Source: an uncultured Prevotellaceae bacterium (GTDB lineage Bacteria > Bacteroidota > Bacteroidia > Bacteroidales > Muribaculaceae). Taken from it: 54,247 nucleotides of DNA. The notes under the pieces are model-generated. The model was given only the letters and a program-made list of their open reading frames with translations, was not told the origin of the DNA and made no database searches. The stretch covers positions 1-54,247 of the forward strand of contig CAMZFV010000019.1 in NCBI GenBank assembly GCA_947306175.1, written 5' to 3'. How positions within the stretch are numbered: position 1 is the first letter of the stretch; every line of letters begins with the position of its first letter. Positions 47,068 to 54,247 of the stretch are shown piece after piece. The position numbers were made by a program, and so were the translations under genes.

Positions 47068-49155
47068 TTATTTGGCTTTAAAGTTCTTCTTCACCAGACT
47101 CGACAGGCGGGCTGGGGTCAGATCAGCCGGATAATCTGTGAACGGCAATACGGTGTGGCACCCGTTCTTGTACTCGCTGCAGCCAAAGGCCGTTTTACCC
47201 TTAACCAGATGACCCTTGCCGCATACAGGGCACGGTATCTCCTCGATACTTTTCACGCGGGGCGCGCGAGGTTTCTTGGGCTTTGCTTCTCCACCCGAGG
47301 CCGACGGCGACTTGGGCTTGGCTGGTTTTCCCTGCTCAACGGCAATGCTGCCGCTGCTGTTGTCACGCAAAACATTAAGGACAATTTCGCCAATCATCTT
47401 CTTGAGCTCATCAATGAACTGGGCAGCGCTATATTCACCACGTTCTATCTCACGCAACTTTTTCTCCCACAAACCCGTAAGTGATGCACTCTTAAGTAAA
47501 GGTTCATGAATTGTGTCTATAAGCTGGATGCCAGCAAGCGTGGGGGTAATGCTCTTGCGCTCCTTGCGGATATAACGGCGCTTGAACAGCGTCTCGATGA
47601 TGGCAGCGCGAGTCGAAGGTCGACCGATGCCGTTCTCCTTCATCGCATCACGCAGTTCCTCGTCATCGACCGTTTTGCCTGCAGTCTCCATCGCACGCAG
47701 CAGAGTGCCCTCGGTGTAAGGTTTGGGCGGTTGCGTCGTGCGCTTGAGCACCGACGGCTCATGCGGCCCGCTCTCCCCTTTCTCGAAGTGCGGCATCACG
47801 CCATTGTCCTCATCCTCAGCCTTTTCCTTGTTGTCATCGTCCTCGTTGCTCTTCTCCCCAGGCTTATTGAACAATTCACGCCAACCCGGCTTGAAGATTT
47901 CTTTACCCGTAGCCTTGAAACCATACTCGTCCACCTGCGCCATCACAATGGTCGTATTGAACTCACAATCAGGATAAAAAGCGGCTATAAACCGCATGGC
48001 AATCAGGTGATAGACACGCTTCTCGTCGGGCGTCATCGCCACCGTGGCAGGATTAACGTTAGTGGGGATAATCGCATGGTGATCAGTCACTTTGCTATTG
48101 TCAAAGACCTTTTTTGTCTTGGGCAACTTGCTCAATGCCAGCACAGGGGCCGTGAGATTGGCATAAGGCACCATTGCCTTGAGGATGCCGGGCACCTGCG
48201 GATAGATATCGTCACTCAGGTAGGTCGTGTCCACACGAGGATAGGTGGTCACCTTTTTCTCATAGAGCGACTGGATGGTCTTGAGTGCCTCGTCGGCCGA
48301 CATGCCGAACTTCTTATTACATTCCACCTGCAAACTCGTCAAGTCGAACAGTCGAGGGGGCGCCTCGCGGCCCTTCTTGGTCTCGACCGAGGTAACTTCA
48401 AGCGGCAACTGCTTGATATTCTCAACGATAGTACTCGCCTCCCCCTCGGTCTTGAAGCGCCCGCGGGTACTATTGAAGGTCACGCCACGGTACTTGGTCT
48501 TGAGCTCCCAATAATCCTCGGGAACAAAATTCTCGATTTCGCGATAGCGGGCAACGATCATGGCGAGCGTGGGCGTCTGCACCCTGCCCACCGAGAGCAC
48601 ATCGCGCGAGCGGGAATATTTCAAGGTATAGAGTCGCGTGGCATTCATGCCCAGAATCCAGTCACCAATGGCGCGTGAAAGACCCGCAAAATACAGATTA
48701 TCAAAGTCTTTGCCGTCTTTGAGTTGCTCAAAACCCTTGCGGATGCTCTCGTCGGTCAGCGACGATATCCACAAACGCTTAACAGGCTTGTCGCAACCGG
48801 CTTTCTGATATACCCAGCGTTGAATCAGCTCACCTTCCTGACCGGCATCGCCGCAGTTGATGACCTCTTCGGCGTCAGCAATCAGGTTCTTTATCACGTT
48901 AAACTGTTGCTCGATACCTTTATCGTCTTTCAGCTTAATACCAAAGCGTTGCGGTATCATGGGCAACTGCCCAAGGCTCCACCATTTCCACTGGTCGGTG
49001 TAGTCGTTGGGCGCCTTAAGTTCGCACAGGTGTCCGAAGGTCCACGTCACCTGATAGCCATTGCCCTCGAAGTAGCCATCGTGCCTGTCATTGGCACCAA
49101 GCAGGCGGGCAATGTCACGTGCCACACTGGGTTTCTCTGTAACGCAAACCTTCAT
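47068..49155 (-). CDS. topB: DNA topoisomerase III
   Basis: This 695-residue type IA topoisomerase starts with the Toprim domain (KVCVTEKPSVARDIARLLG). It contains INCGDAGQEGELIQRWVY with metal-binding acidic residues, SVGRVQTPTLAMIVARYREI, and the catalytic Tyr305 in TTYPRVDTTYLSDD. Further on are NGIGRPSTRAAIIETL and a C-terminal zinc ribbon (CPVCGKGHLVKGKTAFGCSE). It relaxes and decatenates DNA and often works with RecQ, which is encoded nearby on the same strand. Its ATG directly adjoins a heptameric repeat; the spacer to mazG is 87 nt. Confidence 0.96.
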   Translation of the reverse strand: MKVCVTEKPSVARDIARLLGANDRHDGYFEGNGYQVTWTFGHLCELKAPNDYTDQWKWWSLGQLPMIPQRFGIKLKDDKGIEQQFNVIKNLIADAEEVINCGDAGQEGELIQRWVYQKAGCDKPVKRLWISSLTDESIRKGFEQLKDGKDFDNLYFAGLSRAIGDWILGMNATRLYTLKYSRSRDVLSVGRVQTPTLAMIVARYREIENFVPEDYWELKTKYRGVTFNSTRGRFKTEGEASTIVENIKQLPLEVTSVETKKGREAPPRLFDLTSLQVECNKKFGMSADEALKTIQSLYEKKVTTYPRVDTTYLSDDIYPQVPGILKAMVPYANLTAPVLALSKLPKTKKVFDNSKVTDHHAIIPTNVNPATVAMTPDEKRVYHLIAMRFIAAFYPDCEFNTTIVMAQVDEYGFKATGKEIFKPGWRELFNKPGEKSNEDDDNKEKAEDEDNGVMPHFEKGESGPHEPSVLKRTTQPPKPYTEGTLLRAMETAGKTVDDEELRDAMKENGIGRPSTRAAIIETLFKRRYIRKERKSITPTLAGIQLIDTIHEPLLKSASLTGLWEKKLREIERGEYSAAQFIDELKKMIGEIVLNVLRDNSSGSIAVEQGKPAKPKSPSASGGEAKPKKPRAPRVKSIEEIPCPVCGKGHLVKGKTAFGCSEYKNGCHTVLPFTDYPADLTPARLSSLVKKNFKAK

Positions 49156-49156
49156 T

Positions 49157-49191
49157 TAGTTAATAGTTATTAGATAATAGATAATAGATAA
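49157..49191. repeat. Heptameric repeat before topB
   Basis: On the plus strand TAG occurs at 49157, 49164, 49171, 49178 and 49185 with an exact 7-nt period (AGTTAAT, AGTTATT, then AGATAAT three times). The genes here are on the minus strand, so these TAGs are antisense; only the two units next to topB carry TAA on the coding strand. Confidence 0.85.
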
Positions 49192-49222
49192 TATTTGATT
49201 ATCAAATTATTTTATTCAAAAT

Positions 49223-49241
49223 TTTAAAGTGATACTTTAAA
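49223..49241. repeat. Inverted repeat TTTAAAGT-GAT-ACTTTAAA, copy 2
   Basis: Perfect 8-bp arms around GAT, ending 1 nt before the mazG stop codon. Related to 46651-46667. It may act as a weak terminator or a binding site. Confidence 0.7.
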
Positions 49242-49242
49242 T

Positions 49243-50040
49243 TTATTCGCCTAGATGGAGTTTCTTGGCTTCATTCCAGAGTTCATCCATTTCGGCGAGA
49301 GTCAGTTCGTTGACGTGGCGGCCTTGCTCATTGGCCTTCTGCTCGATGTAGTTGAAGCGGGCGATGAACTTGCGGTTCGTACGCTCCAGGGCGTTATCGG
49401 GTCGCACATCGTAGAGACGGGCGGCATTGATGAGCGAGAAAAAGAGGTCACCGAACTCCTTTTCACGATCCACATCGCTGTTATTCTTTAATTCGGCCTC
49501 CACTTCGTTGAATTCCTCGCGCACCTTATCCCAAACGTCCTCACGCTTTTGCCAGTCGAAGCCCACATTTGCGGCTTTCTCCTGAACACGTTCGGCCTTG
49601 ATGAGAGATGGGAGACTGCGGGGTACTCCGCTGAGTACCATCTTGTTACCATCTTTTTCGCTCATCTTAATCAGCTCCCAGTTTTTGAGTACTTGGGCGG
49701 CAGTATCGGCCTTTTCCTCGCCGAAGACGTGGGGATGACGGTAAACGAGCTTGTCACAGAGGGCATCACACACGTCTGCGATGTCAAATTTGCCCTTCTC
49801 GTCGCCAATCTTGGCATAGAAGACAATGTGCAGGAGCACGTCGCCCAGTTCCTTGCGGATGGTATCGTCGTCCTCGGCCATGATGGCGTCGGCAAGTTCC
49901 ATAGTTTCCTCGATGGTGTTGGGGCGCAGACTCTCGTTAGTCTGCTTGCGGTCCCACGGGCACTTCACGCGCAGTTCGTCTAGAATGTCGAGCAGGCGTC
50001 CAAAGGCCTCCAATTTCTTCTCTCTGCTGTTGTTAGGCAT
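49243..50040 (-). CDS. mazG: Nucleoside triphosphate pyrophosphohydrolase MazG
   Basis: This 265-residue all-alpha NTP pyrophosphatase has two MazG domains. The N-terminal one has CPWDRKQTNESLRPNTIEET and the metal-binding ELADAIMAEDDDTIRKELGD pattern. The second, in the C-terminal half, has FNEVEAELKNNSDVDREKEF followed by GDLFFSLIN. It hydrolyses NTPs and damaged dNTPs to NMP and pyrophosphate, cleaning the nucleotide pool. It is the first gene of mazG - topB - Cys-rich protein and has its own promoter. Confidence 0.95.
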   Translation of the reverse strand: MPNNSREKKLEAFGRLLDILDELRVKCPWDRKQTNESLRPNTIEETMELADAIMAEDDDTIRKELGDVLLHIVFYAKIGDEKGKFDIADVCDALCDKLVYRHPHVFGEEKADTAAQVLKNWELIKMSEKDGNKMVLSGVPRSLPSLIKAERVQEKAANVGFDWQKREDVWDKVREEFNEVEAELKNNSDVDREKEFGDLFFSLINAARLYDVRPDNALERTNRKFIARFNYIEQKANEQGRHVNELTLAEMDELWNEAKKLHLGE

Positions 50041-50072
50041 GATTTCTCACTGTTATAGTTATTTTCAAACCA

Positions 50073-50080
50073 CAAAATTA
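50073..50080 (-). promoter_or_regulatory. -7 box of mazG
   Basis: TAATTTTG followed by TGGT on the minus strand, about 32 nt before the ATG. It faces away from the sialidase promoter at 50104-50111, with 23 bp between the boxes. Confidence 0.7.
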
Positions 50081-50103
50081 CTCATTTTTTTTGAAAAATA
50101 CAG

Positions 50104-50111
50104 TAATTTTG
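50104..50111 (+). promoter_or_regulatory. -7 box of the sialidase-like gene, 4 nt before ATG
   Basis: TAATTTTG followed by CCGT and then ATG at 50116. This spacing predicts a leaderless mRNA. Confidence 0.7.
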
Positions 50112-50115
50112 CCGT

Positions 50116-51177
50116 ATGAGTAAAGTCAGACTGATACTGTTGGGATTGCTGATGAGCGTGGCAGGAAGCTTGAGTGCACAAATCCTGTCCAGGGAATTTG
50201 TGTTTGAGCCCAAGGCATTTAAATCGTGCCATGCATCGACTATCGCCTGCCTGCAGAACGGAGACCTGGTGACGGCATTCTTCGGCGGCTCTTATGAGGG
50301 TTGCCCTGATGTGTGCATCTGGGTCTGCCGCAAAACTGCGGGCTCCAACTGCTGGACTGAGCCTGCAATCGCAGCTGATGGTGTCATTAACGACACTTTG
50401 CGCAAAGCATGTTATAATCCCGTGCTATTCCAGATGCCTGATGGCGAGTTGTGGCTGTTCTTCAAGATTGGCTCGTGCGTAGCCGACTGGAGCGGCTGGC
50501 TGACACGTTCCCGCGACAACGGTGTGACATGGAGTCCACGCGAGCCATTGCCAAATGGTTACCTCGGGCCCATCAAAAACAAGCCCGTACTCATCAACAA
50601 CCGACTCATTTGCCCCTCCAGTACCGAGAATGACGGTTGGAAAATCCATTTTGAGATTTATGACCTTGAGACTCGTCAATGGCACAAAACGGCTGATGTT
50701 GAGGCAGCTATGGTCCCATCACTGCAAGAGCCCGGCAAAATGACTCCTATCGGTACTATCCAGCCCTCGATTATCTGCCTAGCAGACGGTACGCTACAGG
50801 TGTTGTGCCGTACCCAGAACGGCAAGATCGCCACTTCCTATTCCCACGACAATGGCAAGAGTTGGAGCCGCCTAGAATTGACCGACGTTCCCAACAACTG
50901 TTCTGGCACTGATGCCGTGACCCTTCACCCCACCCTGCATGTGCTGGTCTATAACCCAGTGGAGTCCATTTTGGGCGACTATCGCGACCCACGCACACCC
51001 CTTGACGTGGCGACCAGCATGGACGGTATCTATTGGAACAAACTGGTCACCCTTGACCATGAACCCGGTAGCGAGTTTTCTTACCCCGCTGTCGTTGTTG
51101 ACCCTACCGATAGCACACTACATATCACCTACACCTGGAAGCGACAGAGGATTGTCTATGTTCACGTGAAGCCTTGA
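50116..51177 (+). CDS. Exported sialidase-fold (BNR repeat) hydrolase
   Basis: This 353-residue protein has a signal peptide ending LSAQ near residue 22. The mature part is a six-bladed propeller of the BNR_2 (PF13088) kind. Asp boxes are visible as SRDNGVTWSP and SHDNGKSWSR, with a third weaker one near DVATSMDGIYWNK. The start FVFEPKAFKSCHASTIACLQ with DLVTAFFGGSYEG matches a subgroup annotated as sialidase or neuraminidase-like, some members of which act on other sugars. So the glycosidase role is probable but sialic acid specificity is not. It is monocistronic and divergent from mazG. Confidence 0.85.
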   Translation: MSKVRLILLGLLMSVAGSLSAQILSREFVFEPKAFKSCHASTIACLQNGDLVTAFFGGSYEGCPDVCIWVCRKTAGSNCWTEPAIAADGVINDTLRKACYNPVLFQMPDGELWLFFKIGSCVADWSGWLTRSRDNGVTWSPREPLPNGYLGPIKNKPVLINNRLICPSSTENDGWKIHFEIYDLETRQWHKTADVEAAMVPSLQEPGKMTPIGTIQPSIICLADGTLQVLCRTQNGKIATSYSHDNGKSWSRLELTDVPNNCSGTDAVTLHPTLHVLVYNPVESILGDYRDPRTPLDVATSMDGIYWNKLVTLDHEPGSEFSYPAVVVDPTDSTLHITYTWKRQRIVYVHVKP

Positions 51178-51344
51178 AGAAAACCGAGCACTGCTTGACT
51201 AGTGGGGATTGCTGAAGGTGGCAGCGACAAAATCGCTGCCCACATTGACCCTGACATTGACCCTGCCACGGGTGCTGTGCTAGGTAAAATCGAGGTTTTA
51301 ATAATAATTTTGGATTTTTATTTTATAATGTGGGGAATTTGGAT
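51178..51344. other. Spacer with hairpin and short direct repeat
   Basis: GGCAGCGA (51220-51227) and TCGCTGCC (51233-51240) form an 8-bp hairpin with no T-run. ACATTGACCCTG then occurs twice in tandem just downstream. A second -7-like TAATTTTG lies at 51305-51312, upstream of the one at 51345. I see no convincing gene; a 64-codon frame here has no family resemblance. Confidence 0.5.
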
Positions 51345-51352
51345 TACTTTTG
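51345..51352 (+). promoter_or_regulatory. -7 box of the lplA-gcv cluster
   Basis: TACTTTTG followed by TCGG. Predicted start near 51357, about 14 nt before ATG at 51371. Confidence 0.65.
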
Positions 51353-51370
51353 TCGGTAGAATTAAGAGAC

Positions 51371-52354
51371 ATGATGAAATATCTGAGTCTGCCTGACAAT
51401 GCGACGCGTATCCTCCCGTTTTATTTGGCGATGGAGGAATATGCGGCACGTATAATTGGAGAGGAGGACATCTTCTTCATGTGGCAGGTGGACCCCACGG
51501 TCATCTTCGGGCGCAACCAGCTGATTGCAAGCGAAGTGAACGTGGATTATTGCCGCGAGCACGGTATTGCATTTTATCGTCGCCGCAGCGGTGGCGGCTG
51601 TGTGTATGCCGACAAGGACAACATCATGTTCAGCTACATCACGCGCAGCGACGAGGTGCAGACGACATTCACACGTTACACCAGCGCCGTGGCAGCGATG
51701 TTGCGCGGTCTGGGCCTGGATGCCAATGCCAGCGACCGCAACGACGTGCTTATCGGCAACCGCAAGGTGAGCGGCAACGCGTTCTACCACATCCCCGGGC
51801 GCAGCATCGTGCACGGTACCATGCTGTTTGACACCAACATGGAGCACATGCTCAACGCCATCACGCCGTCGCGTGAGAAGTTGACGAGCAAGGGAGTGGA
51901 ATCGGTGCGCAGCCACATCACGATGCTGAGTGAGCACCTGTCGATGGACATCGAGGCGTTTAAGCGCTATGTGCGCGAAACGATGTGTGACGGTGAGATC
52001 CAGCTTACTGCCGATGATGTGGCTGAGATTGAGGTTATCACGCAGGCCTATCTGGAGCCGTCGTTCCTGTGGGGCAACGACCCGTCGTGCGAGGTCCAGC
52101 GCGGCGGCCGCATCGAGGGCGTGGGCAGCATCCACGTCGCCATCGAGCTCAAGGGCGGCACCGTACAAGACCTTCACCTGAAGGGCGACTTCCTGCCGCT
52201 GTGCGAGGATGTGCGCCAGACACTGCTCGACAAGCTGCGTGGTGTGAAACTCACCGAAGAAGACCTGCGACAAGCCTTAAACGGCTGTGATGCAGGCCAA
52301 TGGATACTGAATTTAACAAATGAGAAATTAATAACACTATTAACCACAATTTAA
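51371..52354 (+). CDS. lplA: Lipoate-protein ligase A
   Basis: This 327-residue enzyme of the biotin/lipoate ligase fold has PTVIFGRNQ, the lipoyl-AMP loop RRRSGGGCVYADKDNIMFS, the catalytic Lys in NRKVSGNAFYH, and a C-terminal accessory domain (EVQRGGRIEGVGSIHVAIEL onward). It activates lipoate with ATP and attaches it to Lys of carrier proteins. Its neighbour gcvH encodes such a carrier. The ATG at 51371 (MMKYLSLPDN) is preferred because an in-frame TTG at 51350 lies within the promoter box. It is 15 nt from gcvT. Confidence 0.94.
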   Translation: MMKYLSLPDNATRILPFYLAMEEYAARIIGEEDIFFMWQVDPTVIFGRNQLIASEVNVDYCREHGIAFYRRRSGGGCVYADKDNIMFSYITRSDEVQTTFTRYTSAVAAMLRGLGLDANASDRNDVLIGNRKVSGNAFYHIPGRSIVHGTMLFDTNMEHMLNAITPSREKLTSKGVESVRSHITMLSEHLSMDIEAFKRYVRETMCDGEIQLTADDVAEIEVITQAYLEPSFLWGNDPSCEVQRGGRIEGVGSIHVAIELKGGTVQDLHLKGDFLPLCEDVRQTLLDKLRGVKLTEEDLRQALNGCDAGQWILNLTNEKLITLLTTI

Positions 52355-52369
52355 AAACCATTTTAAACC

Positions 52370-53473
52370 GTGACTGAAGAAATCAAAGTAACCTGTCTGC
52401 ATGACAGGCACGTAGCGCTTGGCGCTCTCATGTCCCCCTTTGCTGGTTACGACATGCCCATCCAGTATGTAGATATCACCACCGAGCACAACGCCGTGCG
52501 CAACAAGGTGGGAGTTTTTGACGTTTCGCACATGGGCGAGGTGGAAGTCACCGGTCCAGAGGCCGCCAAATTCACCAACTACATTTTCACCAACGACATC
52601 ACCACAATCGAAGATGGCCAGATTCTGTACGGCATGATGCTGTATCCTGACGGTGGCACTGTTGATGATTTGTTGGTCTATCGTGTTAACGAGAACCACT
52701 TCTTCCTTGTAATCAACGCAGCCAACATCGACAAGGACGTGGCTTGGATCATGGAACAGGCCAAGAACTTTGATGTAAAGGTTGAAAACCAGAGTGAGCA
52801 GTTCGGACAGATTGCCGTTCAGGGTCCCCAGGCCGAGAAGATCATGCGTGAAGTATTTGGTTTTGATGGTTCAATCCTGAAGTTCTACACTTTTGTCAGA
52901 GGCATGCATTGGATTGACGACACGTTTGTTTGGGTAAGCCGTACCGGCTATACCGGCGAAGACGGATTTGAGATCTATGCCGCTCCCGAGGGCATCCGCT
53001 GGATGTGGGACAAATTGATGGAGGCTGGTGTTCAGCCCTGCGGTCTGGGTTGCCGCGACACCCTGCGTTTTGAGGCTGGTCTGCCCCTGTACGGCGACGA
53101 GTTGACTCCTGAGATTTCGCCTATCGCTGCCACCTTTGGCATGTTTGTGAAGCTCGACAAGGAAGGCGGTTTCATTGGACGTGATGCCTGCGCTCGTCAG
53201 AAGGCCGAAGGCACTCCCAAGAAACTCGTGGGTCTGGAACTTGAAGGCAAGGCTATCCCCCGCCATGGCTATGAGGTGCTTGACGGCGATCAGGTCGTTG
53301 GTTACATTACCACTGGTTATCACAGTATTACGCTGGACAAGAGTGTCGCCTTCGCACTGGTTGACCGTTCGGTTGGCGAACTGGGCAACACCCTGAATGT
53401 GCGCATCCGCAAGAAAGTGTTCCCCGCTACCGTGGTGAAGAAACGCTTCTATACGCCGAATTATAAGAAATAA
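52370..53473 (+). CDS. gcvT: Glycine cleavage system T protein (aminomethyltransferase)
   Basis: This 367-residue protein takes the aminomethyl group from lipoyl-GcvH, releases ammonia and forms 5,10-methylenetetrahydrofolate. It starts LHDRHVALGALMSPFAGYDM followed by PIQY. The HNAVRNKVGVFDVSHMGEVE-like block carries the conserved Asp, and GYTGEDGFEIY and LRFEAGLPLYGDEL form the folate-binding core; it ends with a small barrel. The start is GTG at 52370, which gives the family's usual N terminus. It lies 15 nt after lplA and 83 nt before gcvH; that spacer contains a heptameric repeat. Confidence 0.97.
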   Translation: MTEEIKVTCLHDRHVALGALMSPFAGYDMPIQYVDITTEHNAVRNKVGVFDVSHMGEVEVTGPEAAKFTNYIFTNDITTIEDGQILYGMMLYPDGGTVDDLLVYRVNENHFFLVINAANIDKDVAWIMEQAKNFDVKVENQSEQFGQIAVQGPQAEKIMREVFGFDGSILKFYTFVRGMHWIDDTFVWVSRTGYTGEDGFEIYAAPEGIRWMWDKLMEAGVQPCGLGCRDTLRFEAGLPLYGDELTPEISPIAATFGMFVKLDKEGGFIGRDACARQKAEGTPKKLVGLELEGKAIPRHGYEVLDGDQVVGYITTGYHSITLDKSVAFALVDRSVGELGNTLNVRIRKKVFPATVVKKRFYTPNYKK

Positions 53474-53476
53474 GGC

Positions 53477-53502
53477 TTTAGGTTTTAGGCTTTAGGCTTT
53501 AG
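53477..53502 (+). repeat. Heptameric repeat CTTTAGG after gcvT
   Basis: TTTAG occurs at 53477, 53484, 53491 and 53498 with an exact 7-nt period, starting 4 nt after the TAA stop. Each unit carries TAG on the coding strand. Confidence 0.85.
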
Positions 53503-53556
53503 TAAATAAACGATTATTATTACAAACAAATATTTAACTAATTAATTTATAACACA

Positions 53557-53937
53557 ATGAGTAAGATTATTGACGGACTCTTTTACAGCGAGTCACATGA
53601 GTATGTAAGAGTAGAAGGCGATTTCGGTTACATTGGTATCACTGACTATGCACAGCACGAGCTGGGTAATGTGGTTTATGTTGATATGCCCGAGGTGGAC
53701 GATGAGGTTACCGCAGGTGAGGACTTTGGCGCAGTTGAGAGCGTTAAGGCTGCCAGCGACCTGATGTCACCCGTTAGCGGCACCGTTGTTGAGGTGAACG
53801 AAGCCCTCGAGGACGAGCCCGGCCTGATCAACAAGGATGCCTTTGAGAACTGGATCATCAAGGTGGAGATGAGCGACAAGAGCGAGCTCGATGCCCTGAT
53901 GGATGCAGCCGCCTACAAGGCCATGATCGGCGAATAA
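53557..53937 (+). CDS. gcvH: Glycine cleavage system H protein
   Basis: This 126-residue lipoyl carrier has the SHEYVRVEGDFGYIGITDYA start. The lipoylated Lys is in GAVESVKAASDLMSPVSG, followed by EVNEALEDEPGLINKD. It shuttles the methylamine group between GcvP, GcvT and the L protein. Length and motifs are normal. Lipoate is presumably attached by the LplA encoded two genes upstream. Confidence 0.98.
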   Translation: MSKIIDGLFYSESHEYVRVEGDFGYIGITDYAQHELGNVVYVDMPEVDDEVTAGEDFGAVESVKAASDLMSPVSGTVVEVNEALEDEPGLINKDAFENWIIKVEMSDKSELDALMDAAAYKAMIGE

Positions 53938-53969
53938 TTCAGAATTAGGAGTTAACATCTGCAACGTAG

Positions 53970-54005
53970 GAGACGCAAAATTTTGCGTCTCTACAAACTG
54001 AGAAT
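53970..54005. repeat. Palindrome-plus-tail intergenic element, copy 2
   Basis: An uninterrupted 22-bp palindrome (53970-53991, half-site GAGACGCAAAA) is followed by TACAAACTGAGAAT. It matches 25498-25533 apart from one T in the centre. It is preceded by two heptameric units (TTAG at 53945, TTAA at 53952) and ends 9 nt before the gcvPA ATG. Confidence 0.85.
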
Positions 54006-54014
54006 TAAACAATA

Positions 54015-54247
54015 ATGAGTTATAAATTTTTTCCGCACACCGACGATGAGATGCAAGCCATGCTGAAGACGGCAGGCGTCAAGTCGTTGGACGACCTCTA
54101 TCAGGACGTGCCCCAGGAGCTGCAACTCAAGAAAGAGTATGAGCTTCCTGAGGCCATGAGTGAGATTGAAGTGCGCCGCTTCTTTGACCAGCTGGGCATG
54201 GGCAACATCACCATGCGCACCTTCCTGGGTGCCGGTTACTATGACCA
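54015..54247 (+). CDS. gcvPA: Glycine dehydrogenase (decarboxylating) subunit 1, partial
   Basis: The first 77 codons are present; the gene runs off the window. The visible part, YKFFPHTDDEMQAMLKTAGV then SLDDLYQDVPQEL and later FLGAGYYD, matches the N terminus of GcvPA, the first half of the split P protein. GcvP is the PLP enzyme that decarboxylates glycine onto lipoyl-GcvH. The subtype (split PA rather than fused P) rests on this short N terminus. gcvPB would be expected just downstream, outside the window. Confidence 0.88.
   Translation, partial: MSYKFFPHTDDEMQAMLKTAGVKSLDDLYQDVPQELQLKKEYELPEAMSEIEVRRFFDQLGMGNITMRTFLGAGYYD

Noticed and set aside
47506..48678. 390-codon plus-strand open frame
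   Set aside because: Antisense to topB. The length comes from the codon bias of topB; there is no promoter, and the peptide resembles no family.
51202..51396. 64-codon open frame starting at GTG
   Set aside because: It crosses the -7 box of lplA and overlaps its start in another frame; the composition is not protein-like at the C-terminal end.
52355..52369. Glycine riboswitch upstream of gcvT
   Set aside because: Only 15 nt separate lplA and gcvT, and the leader before lplA shows no tandem-aptamer pattern that I can recognise.

Overview
The window looks like a chromosomal segment of a gut-type Bacteroidales bacterium; Muribaculaceae or Prevotellaceae would fit, but I cannot place it further from sequence alone. 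The reasons are: nearly every intergenic region carries the Bacteroidetes -7 promoter element TAnnTTTG; start codons lack Shine-Dalgarno sequences; there are secreted C10 proteases with dockerin-like tails and paired GH92 mannosidases; a fused KorA is present; and surface proteins share a tail resembling a T9SS sorting domain. GC content is near 50 %. I see no rRNA, CRISPR array, prophage, insertion sequence or integrase. The one tRNA is tRNA-Cys(GCA).

Layout: 1-5.8 kb holds a small Ala-rich lipoprotein and a minus-strand operon mutS2 - M3 peptidase - GNAT acetyltransferase. 5.8-11.3 kb holds a candidate small RNA, a secreted C1 aminopeptidase homologue, a GT-C type membrane protein, ridA, a DUF486 membrane protein, a DUF2284 metal-binding protein and a HAD phosphatase. 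11.3-18.2 kb holds a secreted S9 peptidase divergent from two overlapping GH92 alpha-mannosidase genes. 18.4-23.2 kb holds an iron alcohol dehydrogenase and two C10 proteases. 23.3-32.6 kb is mostly housekeeping: a 60-aa membrane protein, dxs, trkA-trkH, ftsK, a LolA-like protein and DUF445. 32.7-42.7 kb holds three large secreted proteins with a common C-terminal tail, interrupted by korAB on the other strand. 42.7-50 kb is a minus-strand block for DNA maintenance: recJ-recQ, tRNA-Cys, a small Cys-rich membrane protein, topB and mazG. 50-54.2 kb holds a sialidase-like protein and a glycine cleavage cluster lplA-gcvT-gcvH-gcvPA that runs off the right end.

Functional themes are extracellular peptide and glycan breakdown (C1, C10, S9, GH92, sialidase-fold), the reductive TCA/anaerobic 2-oxoacid enzyme KorAB, potassium uptake, genome maintenance, and lipoate-dependent glycine cleavage. 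lplA directly precedes gcvT and gcvH, so the ligase that charges GcvH with lipoate is made with its substrate.

The most unusual signals are non-coding or modular. (1) Short degenerate tandem repeats with a strict 7-nt period sit at or just after stop codons in at least eight spacers; most units carry TAG, TAA or TGA. Two other spacers have a 9-nt period instead. (2) A 36-nt palindrome-plus-tail element is shared by the dxs/trkA and gcvH/gcvPA spacers. (3) A 126-bp block encoding the C-terminal tail is almost identical in two neighbouring genes whose bodies differ, which suggests DNA-level exchange of the secretion tail. (4) One of these genes contains a 386-bp perfect internal repeat. (5) A promoter-terminator pair between two divergent genes suggests an ~84-nt RNA. 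(6) Three genes have the -7 box only 4-5 nt before ATG, predicting leaderless mRNAs.
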